Assembly: GCF_900112705.1 (NCBI RefSeq)
Contig: NZ_FOMR01000001.1
Location: 236,945-300,944, forward strand
From: Lentibacillus persicus
GTDB lineage: Bacteria; Bacillota; Bacilli; Bacillales; Amphibacillaceae
Reading direction: 5' to 3'
DNA: 64,000 nt
Under the pieces are notes generated by a model, which saw only the letters and a program-made list of their open reading frames with translations, was not told the DNA's origin and ran no database searches. The translations under genes were made by a program, and so were the position numbers. Shown here piece after piece: positions 24,968-35,078 of this stretch (position 1 is the first letter of the stretch; every line of letters starts with the position of its first letter).

Positions 24968-27556
24968 ATGGAGAAGAAACAAACTGTTGCTTTCAAGGAA
25001 GGTTTGCAAAGAGCAAAGAAAATTGCGCACGAGCATCATAATTATCAGCTTGACATTCCACATCTATGGGCCGCTTTGATGCAACCGGAGTATTTTGCTT
25101 ATTCAATATATGAGGATTTGGGCTTGGATATGAATGCGCTTACCCAATGCATTCAGGCCGAAATAGAGAAGATTTCAACGTTGACAGGCACAGATGTTAC
25201 ATATGGAGAGAAGCAAAGTCAACGGCTGCGGAATTTATTCAGCAAAGTGGAGGAAATGGCTCAATCAATGCAGGATGATTATGTGACCGTGGAGCATGTA
25301 GTGCTGGCATTGTTTGACCAGCCGTTTAATCCAATTACTGATTTTTTACTGAAAAACGACATTAACTATGAGACGGTTCAACAAAAAATAAACCAAAAGC
25401 GTCAAGGTAAACAAGTTACGTCGGTATATCAGGAATCGCTTTATGAATCGCTCAACACGTATGCAGTTAATCTCAATCAACGGTACAGAAATGGCAAAAT
25501 GGGGAAAGTTATTGGGAGAGATCCGGAAATTAAAGATGTGATCAGGGTTTTAACGCGCAAGCAGAAAAATAACGCCATATTGATTGGTCATTCCGGTGTA
25601 GGAAAGACGGCTATTGTCGAAGGGCTTGTTCAAAAGATTGAACGGGATGAGGTACCAAAAAATTTAAAGGATAAAATTGTATTTAATTTAGACATGAGTG
25701 CTTTAGTTGCCGGTGCAAAGTATCGGGGCGAGTTTGAAGAAAAATTAAGAGCTGTCTTGCAAGAAGTACACGATTCCAATCACCAGGTCATTTTGTTGAT
25801 TGATGAAATTCATACGATTGTCGGGATTGGACAAGCGGAAGGGTCCATGGATGCCGGCAATATATTGAAGCCTATGTTAGCGCGTGGTGAGCTTCATTGC
25901 ATTGGATTGACCACACCGGATGAGTACCGGGAAAGTATTGAAAAAGATAAAGCATTGGAACGTCGTTTTCAGCGGGTGAGTGTGCATGAACCCTCTATAG
26001 ACGATACCATAACAATTTTGCACGGCATCAAACAAAGTTATGAGAGGTTCCATATGACTAAAATAACCAATGAAGCGATCGAGGCAGCTGTCAAAATGTC
26101 GAGCCGCTATATTACTGATCGGTTTTTGCCTGATAAAGCAATCGATTTGTTGGATGAAGCGTGCGCCGTAAAACATATTCAACTAAATGAAGTGCCCACA
26201 GAGATACATAAGCTTGGGCAAGAGATTTTAAACAAATCGATAGCTATTTATAAGCAGAAAAAAAGTGAAGGGACCGAAAATTCGAATGACTTTGAAACAA
26301 TCGATGCGTTAAAAGAAAAGCAAAGTCGTATGAAACAACAATGGCAGCACGAGCTGAATTTATTATCTGAAACGCAGCATCATGTCAACCGATTGGACAA
26401 TTTACGAACCAACTATCAGCAAGCACTGGAAAGCGAAAACATTCCAGAGATTATTCGTTTACAGGAGGAATCTATTCCATATGAAAAAGAAAAAATCGAG
26501 TCATTGAATACACAACGTTACCGGCATGTGATAGAGGAACCTTTTTTAAATGAAGTGGTAACAGCAGAAGATATTGCAAACGTTGTTGAAAGACTAACAG
26601 GAATCAAAGTCAGCGGCATTTTAGAAAATGAAAGACGAAAACTGTTAAATTTAGAAGAAGAATTAAATCAACTCGTGGTCGGCCAGCAAAATGCTGTCGA
26701 AAAAGTTTCTCAATCAGTGCTGCGCTCAAGAGCGGGGATTCAAAATCCGACAAAACCAACAGGGACATTTTTGTTTTTAGGGCCAACAGGTGTCGGGAAG
26801 ACACAACTTGCTAAAAGTTTAGCATACGTTTTATTTGGTACGGAATTGGATGCCATTCGGTTGGATATGTCAGAATATATGGAAAAACATGCTGTTTCCA
26901 GGTTGGTTGGTCCGCCACCGGGATATGTCGGCTACGATGAAGGTGGGCAGTTAACGGAAGCCGTGCGTCATAAACTGCATTCAATTGTGGTTTTAGATGA
27001 AATTGAAAAAGCACATCCGGATGTGTTTAATCTACTCTTGCAAGTGCTGGATGAAGGAAGGCTGACGGATTCGCAAGGCAGAACGGTTGATTTTAAAAAT
27101 ACGATTTTGATTATGACGAGCAATGTCGGCTCTTCCCTGTTATTGGAAGCAATGGAAGACCATAAAACGGTGACGAATACAGCGCGAAATCAGGTTAAAA
27201 ACGAATTGCATCACTATTTTAAGCCCGAGTTTTTAAATCGGATTGACCATACATTGATTTTTAACCCTTTAAATGCCGAGCATATGTATGCGATTTCCGA
27301 GAGAATGATTCAGGACTTAAATCGCCGTCTGGAGGATAAGAAAATGGGTTTGTCAGTAGATCAGGAGGTTATTAAGTGGATTGCTGAAAATGGTTATGAT
27401 GTCATTAACGGGGCCCGCCCATTACAACGATTTATTACAGAAAGAATCGAAACGCCGATTGCTCGGGAGATGATTAAAAAGGACGAGAAAGAAAATTTGC
27501 ATATCAATATATCGATGGAGCAAGGGAACCCCGTTTTTAATTATGAACGAATATAA
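24968..27556 (+). CDS. clpB: ClpB-type protein disaggregase
   Basis: About 862 aa. ATG 24968 is chosen because GGTGAGG precedes it at a suitable distance. A Clp N-domain (1-145) is followed by AAA1 (Walker A GHSGVGKT at about 207-214, [10 protein letters not shown]), a coiled middle domain (about 410-530) and AAA2 (GPTGVGKT at about 604-611, [13 protein letters not shown]). The long middle domain and lack of a ClpP-binding IGF loop indicate ClpB, which rescues aggregated proteins with DnaK, rather than ClpC or ClpE. The middle domain is somewhat shorter than in E. coli ClpB. No CtsR or CIRCE site was recognised upstream. Confidence 0.85.
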   Translation: MEKKQTVAFKEGLQRAKKIAHEHHNYQLDIPHLWAALMQPEYFAYSIYEDLGLDMNALTQCIQAEIEKISTLTGTDVTYGEKQSQRLRNLFSKVEEMAQSMQDDYVTVEHVVLALFDQPFNPITDFLLKNDINYETVQQKINQKRQGKQVTSVYQESLYESLNTYAVNLNQRYRNGKMGKVIGRDPEIKDVIRVLTRKQKNNAILIGHSGVGKTAIVEGLVQKIERDEVPKNLKDKIVFNLDMSALVAGAKYRGEFEEKLRAVLQEVHDSNHQVILLIDEIHTIVGIGQAEGSMDAGNILKPMLARGELHCIGLTTPDEYRESIEKDKALERRFQRVSVHEPSIDDTITILHGIKQSYERFHMTKITNEAIEAAVKMSSRYITDRFLPDKAIDLLDEACAVKHIQLNEVPTEIHKLGQEILNKSIAIYKQKKSEGTENSNDFETIDALKEKQSRMKQQWQHELNLLSETQHHVNRLDNLRTNYQQALESENIPEIIRLQEESIPYEKEKIESLNTQRYRHVIEEPFLNEVVTAEDIANVVERLTGIKVSGILENERRKLLNLEEELNQLVVGQQNAVEKVSQSVLRSRAGIQNPTKPTGTFLFLGPTGVGKTQLAKSLAYVLFGTELDAIRLDMSEYMEKHAVSRLVGPPPGYVGYDEGGQLTEAVRHKLHSIVVLDEIEKAHPDVFNLLLQVLDEGRLTDSQGRTVDFKNTILIMTSNVGSSLLLEAMEDHKTVTNTARNQVKNELHHYFKPEFLNRIDHTLIFNPLNAEHMYAISERMIQDLNRRLEDKKMGLSVDQEVIKWIAENGYDVINGARPLQRFITERIETPIAREMIKKDEKENLHINISMEQGNPVFNYERI

Positions 27557-27560
27557 AAAA

Positions 27561-27616
27561 TTGTCAGATGATTCTTTTATTGCTATAATTAAATTGCAAA
27601 AATGAAAACGATTTCA
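27561..27616 (+). promoter_or_regulatory. Promoter and perfect cre box of the acetoin-dehydrogenase operon
   Basis: TTGTCA (27561-27566), 17-bp spacer, TATAAT (27584-27589) is a strong sigma-A promoter. TGAAAACGATTTCA (27603-27616) matches all fixed positions of the CcpA cre consensus and lies just after the expected transcription start, a roadblock position. Carbon catabolite repression is therefore expected. No AcoR/sigma-54 site (GG-N10-GC) was seen. Confidence 0.88.
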
Positions 27617-27659
27617 TTAAATCTATAACTATTTTGTTAGAAAGGGAGGAGGTTATGGA

Positions 27660-28994
27660 TTGAAACAGTTTGACATATTGATAATTGGATCCGGCCCTGG
27701 TGGTTATGTGGCTGCAGAAGAAGCGACGCGTCTGGGCCATACGGTGGGAGTGATTGAAAGAGATCAAATAGGCGGGTGCTGTTTAAATGTAGGATGTATC
27801 CCTTCAAAGACTTATTTGCAGTACAGCCACTGGTTAAATTCACTGGAAACAGCAAATCGGCACGGGCTTAAAGTAACGATTAATGAAATTGATTTTCCCT
27901 CGATTGTAAAACGAAAAAATGATGTCGTCTCAACGCTCCAAAATGGCATTAGCAGCACGTTTAAACAAAAAGGAATTCAGTTTATTGAGGGAGAAGCAAC
28001 CTTTATCAAGGACCATACCTTTGAAGTCGAAGGCGAATACTATTCAGGAAGGCAGGTCTTATTAGCGACAGGCGGACATCCTTTTGTTCCTGATATCCCT
28101 GGCTTGCAAGATGCTGAATATGTGACGACGGATACTTTTTTTAATGTGGATGAAATTCCAGGTCAATTCGTAACGATTGGCGGTGGTGTGATTGCTGTCG
28201 AGTTAGCTTTTGCGATGCAAAAACTAGGTTCAGAGGTGACTGTTGTAGAAGTGGCCTCAGATATTTTATTAACGGTCGACAAGGATGCCAGGGCAGCCGT
28301 TAAACAAAAAATGAAAGAAATTGGGATTGAAATTATCACGAATGCAGACATAAAAGAAGTGACAGCGGATCGTGTGGCGCTTTCAAGTGGAAAAGATACA
28401 TCATATGATCAATTACTCGTTGCGACAGGAAGACGGTCCAACTTGGATATTCCAAATGCAATGAACCTTTCTTTAGATTCGAACAATCATTTTGTAAAAG
28501 TGGACGAGTATTATGAGACGAGTAAAAAGGGGGTTTATGCGATTGGAGACATCATTGGCGACTATACCCTTGCACATGCGGCAAGTGCAGAAGGTATAAA
28601 AGCAATTCGGGCTATGAGTGGTCATAAGGAGAAACCCATTCAGCCTAATCGTGTCCCGAGGCCGGTATTCACTAGTCCCGAAGTTTCCGAATTTGGAATG
28701 AGTGAAGAAGCAGCTCAAAAAGCGGGATATGATACGATCGTTGAGCAAATGCCATTTTCGTTTAATGGACGAGCGATTGTATCGGGTGAAACAGAAGGGT
28801 TTATTAAACTTGTGACAGAAAAAAGATTTAAAGAAATTTTAGGAGCTGTGGTTGTAGGGGAAAATGCTACCGATTTATTACATGAAATTATGACCGCCTA
28901 TGAAGCAGAAGGAACGATTGATGAATTGGCGAATACGATTTATGCGCATCCAACCGTTTCAGAGTTGATTAAAGATACATCAAATAAATTTTAG
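27660..28994 (+). CDS. acoL: Dihydrolipoyl dehydrogenase (E3) of the acetoin-dehydrogenase complex
   Basis: A 444-aa flavoprotein disulfide reductase. FAD motif GSGPGGYVAAEEA at about 10-22; redox-active cysteines in GGCCLNVGCIPSK (about 39-51); NAD-binding IGGGVIAVELAF; and the C-terminal His-Glu pair region IYAHPTVSELI. It reoxidises the lipoyl group of the E2. TTG 27660 is the start, with AGGAGG nine bases upstream. First gene of a four-gene operon; putting E3 first is the order of bkd operons, but the E1 sequences look acetoin-type. Confidence 0.83.
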   Translation: MKQFDILIIGSGPGGYVAAEEATRLGHTVGVIERDQIGGCCLNVGCIPSKTYLQYSHWLNSLETANRHGLKVTINEIDFPSIVKRKNDVVSTLQNGISSTFKQKGIQFIEGEATFIKDHTFEVEGEYYSGRQVLLATGGHPFVPDIPGLQDAEYVTTDTFFNVDEIPGQFVTIGGGVIAVELAFAMQKLGSEVTVVEVASDILLTVDKDARAAVKQKMKEIGIEIITNADIKEVTADRVALSSGKDTSYDQLLVATGRRSNLDIPNAMNLSLDSNNHFVKVDEYYETSKKGVYAIGDIIGDYTLAHAASAEGIKAIRAMSGHKEKPIQPNRVPRPVFTSPEVSEFGMSEEAAQKAGYDTIVEQMPFSFNGRAIVSGETEGFIKLVTEKRFKEILGAVVVGENATDLLHEIMTAYEAEGTIDELANTIYAHPTVSELIKDTSNKF

Positions 28995-29005
28995 GAGGAA
29001 TGACG

Positions 29006-30079
29006 ATGGCCAAAGAAGAAAGAAAAGCAATGCCGAAGTCCATGAAAAATCCAGAAACCTCGTTTAAAGAATTAGTTGATTTGGATGTAAAAACGTCAAC
29101 GGAAACAAAAGTGGAAGATTTGACTAAAGAAAAATCAATAAGCATGTATAAAAACATGGAAAACATTCGAAATTTTGAAGAGAATGCAAAACGTTTTTTT
29201 GCAGCGGGCGAGATTCCTGGTTTTGTGCATTTATATGCCGGAGAAGAGGCAATAGCGTCTGGGGTGTGTGCTCATTTATCCGATGATGATTTTATCACGA
29301 GTACCCACCGCGGTCATGGGCATTGTGTGGCTAAAGGCGGCGATTTAAATGGCATGATGGCGGAGATATTTGGTCGTTCAGATGGCCTTGGGAAAGGAAA
29401 AGGCGGTTCCATGCATATTGCAGATATTGATAAAGGGATATTAGGCGCAAACGGGATGGTCGGTGGCGGCTTTGGCTTGGCAACCGGTGCGGCCATGCGA
29501 AATCAGTATAAGAAAAATGGAAAAGTAGTCGTCTGTTTCTTTGGCGATGGGGCTTCGAATGAGGGGTTATTCCATGAATGTTTAAATATGGCGTCCATAT
29601 GGAACTTACCAATTGTTTTTGTGAACGAAAATAACTTTTATGCAGAAGCAACGCCTCAATGGTATGCTTCCGCTTCAAATACGATAGCGGAAAGAGCAGC
29701 AGCATACGATATGCCCGGTGTTCGGGTAAACGGAAAAGATCTTGTTGCTGTATATGATATTGCAGGTGAAGCGATCGAACGAGCACGAAATGGTGAAGGC
29801 CCTACATTGATTGAGTGTGTGACATACCGAAACTATGGTCATTTTGAAGGGGATGGCCAAAGTTATAAAGCCCAATCCGGCGAAGAAAAAGAATGGGCGG
29901 AAGTCGATCCTTTGAACGTGTTTCGGGAATACACCATTGAAAACGGAATTATGACTGAAAAAGAATTGGATGAAATCAGAGAGCAGTCGAAAAAAGATGT
30001 CGAAGCAGCAGTTTCATTTGCAAAAGAAAGCCCGGAACCAAGTCTGGATTCCTTATATGAAGATGTGTTTGCAGATTAA
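29006..30079 (+). CDS. acoA: Acetoin dehydrogenase E1 component, alpha subunit
   Basis: About 357 aa from ATG 29006, eight bases after AGGAGG; ATG 29000 is too close. A charged N-terminal extension of about 45 aa precedes the catalytic region. Motifs: STHRGHGHCVAKGGD, GKGKGGSMHIAD, GANGMVGGGFGLATG, and the thiamine-diphosphate motif GDGASNEG ending in VNENN. These are AcoA-like rather than PdhA- or BkdAA-like. With AcoB it splits acetoin to acetaldehyde and a hydroxyethyl group passed to E2. Close spacing to both neighbours supports one operon. Confidence 0.8.
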   Translation: MAKEERKAMPKSMKNPETSFKELVDLDVKTSTETKVEDLTKEKSISMYKNMENIRNFEENAKRFFAAGEIPGFVHLYAGEEAIASGVCAHLSDDDFITSTHRGHGHCVAKGGDLNGMMAEIFGRSDGLGKGKGGSMHIADIDKGILGANGMVGGGFGLATGAAMRNQYKKNGKVVVCFFGDGASNEGLFHECLNMASIWNLPIVFVNENNFYAEATPQWYASASNTIAERAAAYDMPGVRVNGKDLVAVYDIAGEAIERARNGEGPTLIECVTYRNYGHFEGDGQSYKAQSGEEKEWAEVDPLNVFREYTIENGIMTEKELDEIREQSKKDVEAAVSFAKESPEPSLDSLYEDVFAD

Positions 30080-30110
30080 TAATTAAATAATAAAGAGGAA
30101 GGTGAAATTG

Positions 30111-31142
30111 ATGAGTAAAGATAAACTATTTATGAATGCGATAAATGAAGGATTAGATCAGGCAATGGAGAAAGATGAGAATGTTATTTTACTAGGCGAA
30201 GACATTGCCGGAGGTGCAGACGTTCCCCATCTTGAAGAAGCGAATGAAGATTCGTGGGGCGGCGTGATGGGGATTACCTCTGGCTTAATGCCGAAATATG
30301 GGCGCGAGCGTGTTGTAGATACCCCGTTATCCGAAATGGGATATATGAGTTCGGCAGTCGGAATGGCAGCCACAGGATTACGCCCGGTTCCGGAGTTAAT
30401 GTTCAATGATTTTATTGGTTTTGCCTTCGATGCCATACTGGGCCAAGCGTCGAAAATGCGTTATATGTTTGGAGGCAAAGCTAAAATACCGATGACTGTA
30501 CGGACCATGCATGGGGCGGGGGTAAACGCGGCGGCCCAACACTCAGGTTCGTATTATGGTATGTTTGCGTCAATTCCAGGTGTGAAAGTTGTCGTCCCTG
30601 CAACGCCATATGACGCGAAAGGCCTCTTACTTTCAGCGATCGAAGAAGACAATTTAGTCGTGTATTCAGAGGATAAAACGTTGTACAGTACAAAAGGTGA
30701 GGTACCGGATGATTATTATACCATTCCTATCGGAGAAGCCGATGTGAAGCGAAAAGGGGAACATCTTACCATTGTTACAATTGGAAAAATGTTATTCGTA
30801 GGGCTTGAGGTAGCAGAAAGGTTGGAAAAAGACAATGTTTCCGTGGAGGTCATTGATTTAAGAACGGTTGCACCATGGGACAAGGATACTGTCATCGAAT
30901 CAGTGAAGAAAACAGGAAGGTTAATTGTTATCGATGAAGCCAATCCACATAATAATACCGCAACGGACATAGCGTCGGTTATTAGTGATAGAGCCTTTGA
31001 TTTTCTTGATGGGCCGATTAAATGTATCTGCGCACCAAATACACCTGTCCCGTTCGCTCCAAATTTGGAACAAGCTTATATCCCTGACGCAGATAAAGTA
31101 CTTAAAGAAGCTGACGATATTATTTTTGATTTAAAATCGTAA
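30111..31142 (+). CDS. acoB: Acetoin dehydrogenase E1 component, beta subunit
   Basis: About 343 aa from ATG 30111 after AGGAAGG. Transketolase-like beta subunit with VILLGEDIAGG, VVDTPLSEMGYMSSAVGMA, SGSYYGMFASIPGVKVV and the C-terminal VIDEANPHNNTA. The pattern GITSGLMPKYG after the glycine-rich turn is AcoB-type. It forms the alpha2beta2 E1 with the upstream product. Confidence 0.8.
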   Translation: MSKDKLFMNAINEGLDQAMEKDENVILLGEDIAGGADVPHLEEANEDSWGGVMGITSGLMPKYGRERVVDTPLSEMGYMSSAVGMAATGLRPVPELMFNDFIGFAFDAILGQASKMRYMFGGKAKIPMTVRTMHGAGVNAAAQHSGSYYGMFASIPGVKVVVPATPYDAKGLLLSAIEEDNLVVYSEDKTLYSTKGEVPDDYYTIPIGEADVKRKGEHLTIVTIGKMLFVGLEVAERLEKDNVSVEVIDLRTVAPWDKDTVIESVKKTGRLIVIDEANPHNNTATDIASVISDRAFDFLDGPIKCICAPNTPVPFAPNLEQAYIPDADKVLKEADDIIFDLKS

Positions 31143-31158
31143 ACAAGGAGGTGACAAG

Positions 31159-32409
31159 ATGGCTACAGAAATTGTAATGCCAAAATTAGGTTTAACCATG
31201 ACTGAAGGAACGGTTGAAAAATTACTCGTAAACGAGGGCGACAAGGTTGAAGCGGGAGATCCTGTTATCGAGATTAGTTCGGAAAAACTGACGAGTGAAG
31301 TCGAAGCGCCCGCGTCAGGTACCATAATTGAATTCACCGCGCAAGAAGGGGATGTCATTCCTTATAAGGAAGTAATGGCTTATGTCGGGGAGGAAGGCGA
31401 AGTTGTAGACAAAAGTACAAGTGCCCCATCGGCAGAACCTTCTCCTGAAGAGGAAGAAACCACGGAAAATAATAAACCAGAGCCAAAACAAGAATCAAAA
31501 CCAGCCGACCAGGAAGCTGGCAAAACAGATCAAAGTGAACGTATATTTATAACGCCGCTCGCCAGAAAAATGGCAAAAGAGCAAGGTATCGATATTCGGG
31601 ATGTGAATGGAACTGGCGGAAACGGTCGAATTACACGCTTGGATATTAACCGGTACACACCATCAGCAAAAACATCGGCCAAAGAAGTACCGGCTTCTGC
31701 AGCTTCATCGGAAATGGAATATGGTGCAGGGCTGACAGGAATGCGCAAAACCATTGCTCAACGCATGATGCGTAGTGTCCAAACAACTGCACAAGTTACC
31801 AATCAACGTAAAATCGATGTCACGCGATTAATGGAATTCAGAAATGAAATAAAAGAAAAAGTGGATTTTCCACTCGATAATGGCGAATTAAGTGTTAATA
31901 CGTTATTGACAAAAGCAGTAGTTTTGTCATTATTGGACATGCCTAGTATGAATGGCTGGTACTACGATGGTGAATATACGACATTTGATGAAGTTCATAT
32001 CGGAATGGCAACAGCCATTGATGACGGATTGGTAGTACCTGTTATAAAAGATGCGCATAACATGTCGCTTTCCCGACTTGGTTCTTCCATAAAAGAAGTT
32101 GTTTCTCAAACACGAAAAGGAACTTTAGACGGGTCTCTATATTCGGGTTCTACTTTTACCATTACTAATTTAGGCGGCGCTGACATTGAATATTTCACAC
32201 CGATTTTAAACACGCCTGAAGTTGGGATATTGGGTGTAGGCGCAATCCAGAAAGAGTTGGATTTAGATGAGCAGGGAACAGTTATTCAAAAACAAAAACT
32301 GCCTTTAAGTTTATCCTTTGACCATCAAGTTATCGATGGCGCACCGGCAGCCGAATTTTTACAAAAAATAGCCGGTTATTTACAAAACCCATATCGCATA
32401 TTGTTTTAA
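31159..32409 (+). CDS. acoC: Acetoin dehydrogenase E2 (dihydrolipoyl acetyltransferase)
   Basis: A 416-aa E2. Lipoyl domain 1-75, with lipoyl-lysine Lys43 in ISSEKLTSEVE; an acidic, Pro/Glu-rich hinge (about 85-125); a peripheral-subunit-binding domain (about 130-165, ITPLARKMAKEQGIDIRDV); and a 2-oxoacid dehydrogenase acyltransferase domain ending SFDHQVIDGAPAAEF, which has the catalytic His and Asp. It transfers the acetyl group to CoA. Last gene of the operon, followed by a terminator. Confidence 0.83.
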   Translation: MATEIVMPKLGLTMTEGTVEKLLVNEGDKVEAGDPVIEISSEKLTSEVEAPASGTIIEFTAQEGDVIPYKEVMAYVGEEGEVVDKSTSAPSAEPSPEEEETTENNKPEPKQESKPADQEAGKTDQSERIFITPLARKMAKEQGIDIRDVNGTGGNGRITRLDINRYTPSAKTSAKEVPASAASSEMEYGAGLTGMRKTIAQRMMRSVQTTAQVTNQRKIDVTRLMEFRNEIKEKVDFPLDNGELSVNTLLTKAVVLSLLDMPSMNGWYYDGEYTTFDEVHIGMATAIDDGLVVPVIKDAHNMSLSRLGSSIKEVVSQTRKGTLDGSLYSGSTFTITNLGGADIEYFTPILNTPEVGILGVGAIQKELDLDEQGTVIQKQKLPLSLSFDHQVIDGAPAAEFLQKIAGYLQNPYRILF

Positions 32410-32478
32410 CTTTTGGTATTAAAGACACTACTTAAAAAAAGTTTGGTGCGTAGCAACTGAAAAATTCACGTCTAACTA

Positions 32479-32510
32479 AGAGGCTGGGTTTAAATAACCC
32501 AGCTTCTTTG
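32479..32510 (+). terminator. Terminator after the acetoin operon
   Basis: AGAGGCTGGGTT pairs with AACCCAGCTTCT around TAAAT, with a short T-run after it. It ends the operon. Bases 32,511-32,698 hold no gene and lead to the lipoprotein start behind AAAGGGGGAGAGG. Confidence 0.8.
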
Positions 32511-32698
32511 ATTAATTAGTCACAATCGTATTGTACACCTGAAAGTTTTTAGCAATAATTTCTTATGGGTATTTGAATTAGCATAGCGTTAGAAATTTAC
32601 AGAACGCAGCCAATAAATAAATCAACAATCGAGCTATACATATTCTTGCCTACCCTCTGATGTAGAATGAAAATAGACCATTAAAGGGGGAGAGGTAA

Positions 32699-33571
32699 AT
32701 GAAGCGTTTAATAATTTTGTTGGTTGCAGGATTGCTAATGATGCTAGGAGCATGCAGTGGAGAAGAAACTGACAGTGAGCCGGTCAATGCTGAAAGTGAT
32801 CAAGACAAAGGGGCAGAAGAATCGGAAGCAAGCGGAAGTGAAAGTGCAAATTTCATTAAAGGAACAGTTAAGCCAGAAGAGTTTGATAAAGTTTTTTCTG
32901 CTCCGAAAGAATACAAAGGCTATGAGCTTTCTTTTACTGGGAGAGTATTCGTTAAACCAGAACGTGATACTGATGGAACTTACTTGCAAGTATATGCTGA
33001 CCCAGAAAATTCGGAGCTCAATACAATCGTTGGAATAGAAGATCCTAACCTCGACGTATCAAACGGGGATTATGTTCAGGTAGACGGTATCATCCAAGAT
33101 GAAATCCAAGGACAAAATGCTTTTGGCGGCACCATAAACGCTCCGGTTGTCCAAGCGACTGCAGTGGATGTTGTGGATTACGTCACAGCTGTTTCACCGG
33201 CTATTGAAACCTTTCAGGTCGATAAAAGCCAGGATCAGCACGGCTATGTGGTACATCTGAACAAAATTGAAATCGCCGAAAATATGACGCGGGTTTATGT
33301 GAAAGTGACAAACAATACGGATGATGAAATATCTTTCTACAGTTTTAATTCAAAACTATTGCTTGATAACAAACAACTCGAGGAAGAGCATCAATACGAT
33401 ACAGGTCTTCCTGAGGTACAATCGGATATTCTGCCGGGTATGGAAACAGAAGGAGTAATAACTTTCCCGTCGGTTGATCCATCAACTGAATCGCTCACAT
33501 TCCATGCTGAGGGATCATCCATGAATTACGAGGTTGAATTTGAACCATTTATATTTGAGATTGAGAATTAA
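32699..33571 (+). CDS. Secreted lipoprotein of unknown function
   Basis: A 290-aa protein with a lipoprotein signal (KRLIILLVAGLLMMLGAC; lipobox LGAC, Cys19). A Glu/Ser-rich linker (20-50) leads to an OB-like domain (about 55-150: YELSFTGRVFVKPERD, NGDYVQVDGIIQDE) and a beta-rich DUF4352-like domain (about 175-285: VYVKVTNNTDDEI, LPGMETEGVITF). Such proteins are anchored on the outer face of Bacillaceae membranes. Role unknown. Start follows GGGGGAGAGGTAA. It lies inside the block bounded by the two duplicate segments. Confidence 0.75.
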   Translation: MKRLIILLVAGLLMMLGACSGEETDSEPVNAESDQDKGAEESEASGSESANFIKGTVKPEEFDKVFSAPKEYKGYELSFTGRVFVKPERDTDGTYLQVYADPENSELNTIVGIEDPNLDVSNGDYVQVDGIIQDEIQGQNAFGGTINAPVVQATAVDVVDYVTAVSPAIETFQVDKSQDQHGYVVHLNKIEIAENMTRVYVKVTNNTDDEISFYSFNSKLLLDNKQLEEEHQYDTGLPEVQSDILPGMETEGVITFPSVDPSTESLTFHAEGSSMNYEVEFEPFIFEIEN

Positions 33572-33721
33572 AATCTCACATTGCCTATAGTCATGATGAA
33601 AAGGGTAATGTTTTGTTGCATCGACTATGTACTATGGCTAATCATTTAACTTAAAAAGTCTACCTGAATCTACAGGGGAGAGAGGTGGTGGTGAATTTTA
33701 ACCTATATTCCCCCTCACCCA

Positions 33722-33770
33722 AAAAACCCGGACAGCATCCGTAAATCAACGAATACTGTCCGGTCACGAT
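33722..33770 (-). terminator. Terminator of the amidohydrolase gene
   Basis: On the minus strand, CCGGACAG pairs with CTGTCCGG (plus positions 33756-33763 and 33728-33735), with an inner CGTTGATTTACG stem, then GTTTTTTGGG as the U-run. The same hairpin, slightly altered, is at 24,255-24,289 in the decayed copy. Confidence 0.8.
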
Positions 33771-33771
33771 A

Positions 33772-34941
33772 CTATTTTTCCTGATACGCAAAATATGCTG
33801 AAATAAGCGTTTTAGCGGCGACGGGCATGGCGCGTTCTTCGATATTAAATTTTGGATGGTGATGCGGATAAGGATGGTCCTCGGTCTTAGCACCGGTAAA
33901 GAAATAAGCGCCGGGTTTTTCCATTGTATAGTAGGCAAAATCTTCGCCGGCCATAACAGGGGCGACATCATTTGCAGTATCGATCTCCTCAACGTTGCTG
34001 CTCGCCTCCATGACCAGTTCTGCCTCTTCTGCATGGTTTTTTAACGGTGGATAGCCTTTGATGTAATCGAATGTGTACGAAGCGTCATTTCCGACGCATG
34101 TGCCGTTAATAATCTTCTCCATTTCGTCAATAACCTTTTCTTGGACGTCTTCGTTTAAATATCTGACAGTACCGACCAGTCTGGCAGAATCGGCCACGAC
34201 GTTGAATGCTTGACCGCTTTCAAAGATACCAATCGTTAATACGGCGGTCTCGAGCGGATCGAGTCGTCGGCTGGTGATCTCCTGCAGATTGGAAACTAGT
34301 TGTGATCCGAGCACGATCGCGTCTTTTGTCTGGTGCGGATAGCCGCCATGGCCGCCTTTTCCCTGAATTTTGATTTCAAAACGATCGGCGCCGGCCATAA
34401 ACACATCTGTTGAGGTCTGCAATTCCCCGAATGGGACCGTTGCCCACAAGTGAGTTCCGAAAACCGCTTCGACATGATTGAGTTTGCCCGATTCAATCAT
34501 CGGTTTGGCACCGCCCGGGGCGAATTCTTCTGCGTGCTGGTGGACGAAAACGATTGTGCCCGGCAAGTCATTTTGGAATGCTTTCATAGCTTTCGCAAGT
34601 AGTAGCAACGTCGCTGTATGCCCGTCATGGCCGCACGCGTGCATAACGCCATCCACCTGTGATTTATAGGGGAGGTCATTTTCTTCCTGGATTGGCAGCG
34701 CGTCAAAGTCTGCCCGCAATGCAATTGTTTTACCTGGTTTATTGCCCTTTAATGTGGCGATGACCCCATTTCCGCCTATATTTGTTTCGTAAGGAATGCC
34801 TAATTTTTCGTAGTAATCGGCAATGTATTGCGCAGTCTTTGTTTCCTGAAAAGAGAGTTCCGGATATTGGTGCAGGTAACGACGTACATCAACCATTTCC
34901 GGATATAAATTATCGATCGAACGATGTATAGCTTCTAACAA
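33772..34941 (-). CDS. M20-family amidohydrolase (N-acyl-amino-acid hydrolase type)
   Basis: About 389 aa from TTG 34941, seven bases after AAGGAGG; a longer frame upstream lacks a good ribosome site. Metal-binding motifs: MHACGHDGHTA (about 96-106), the acidic HAEEFAPGG that follows, and VMAGEDFAYY near the end. The lid domain has KGGHGGYPHQTKDAI. The usual Q-P-A-E-E is H-Q-H-A-E-E here. The closest group is amidohydrolases such as YxeP/HipO that remove acyl groups from amino acids. Substrate not predictable. Its upstream gap separates it from a divergently oriented DUF1801 gene. Confidence 0.83.
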   Translation of the reverse strand: MLEAIHRSIDNLYPEMVDVRRYLHQYPELSFQETKTAQYIADYYEKLGIPYETNIGGNGVIATLKGNKPGKTIALRADFDALPIQEENDLPYKSQVDGVMHACGHDGHTATLLLLAKAMKAFQNDLPGTIVFVHQHAEEFAPGGAKPMIESGKLNHVEAVFGTHLWATVPFGELQTSTDVFMAGADRFEIKIQGKGGHGGYPHQTKDAIVLGSQLVSNLQEITSRRLDPLETAVLTIGIFESGQAFNVVADSARLVGTVRYLNEDVQEKVIDEMEKIINGTCVGNDASYTFDYIKGYPPLKNHAEEAELVMEASSNVEEIDTANDVAPVMAGEDFAYYTMEKPGAYFFTGAKTEDHPYPHHHPKFNIEERAMPVAAKTLISAYFAYQEK

Positions 34942-35078
34942 CTGAATACCTCCTTTGCTTGAGTATATCATATTGGCAAAATAGTATTGGAATATCATGT
35001 CAGGAAACATATAATAGAAATAACAATCTGAGAGACTAACCATCGGGGCGTCTGAATATTGGGAAGGGAGAGGTGTGA

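Noticed and set aside
27660-32409. Branched-chain 2-oxoacid dehydrogenase (bkd) operon
   Set aside because: The Lpd-first order fits, but ptb, buk and bcd genes are absent and both E1 subunits have AcoA/AcoB-like motifs.
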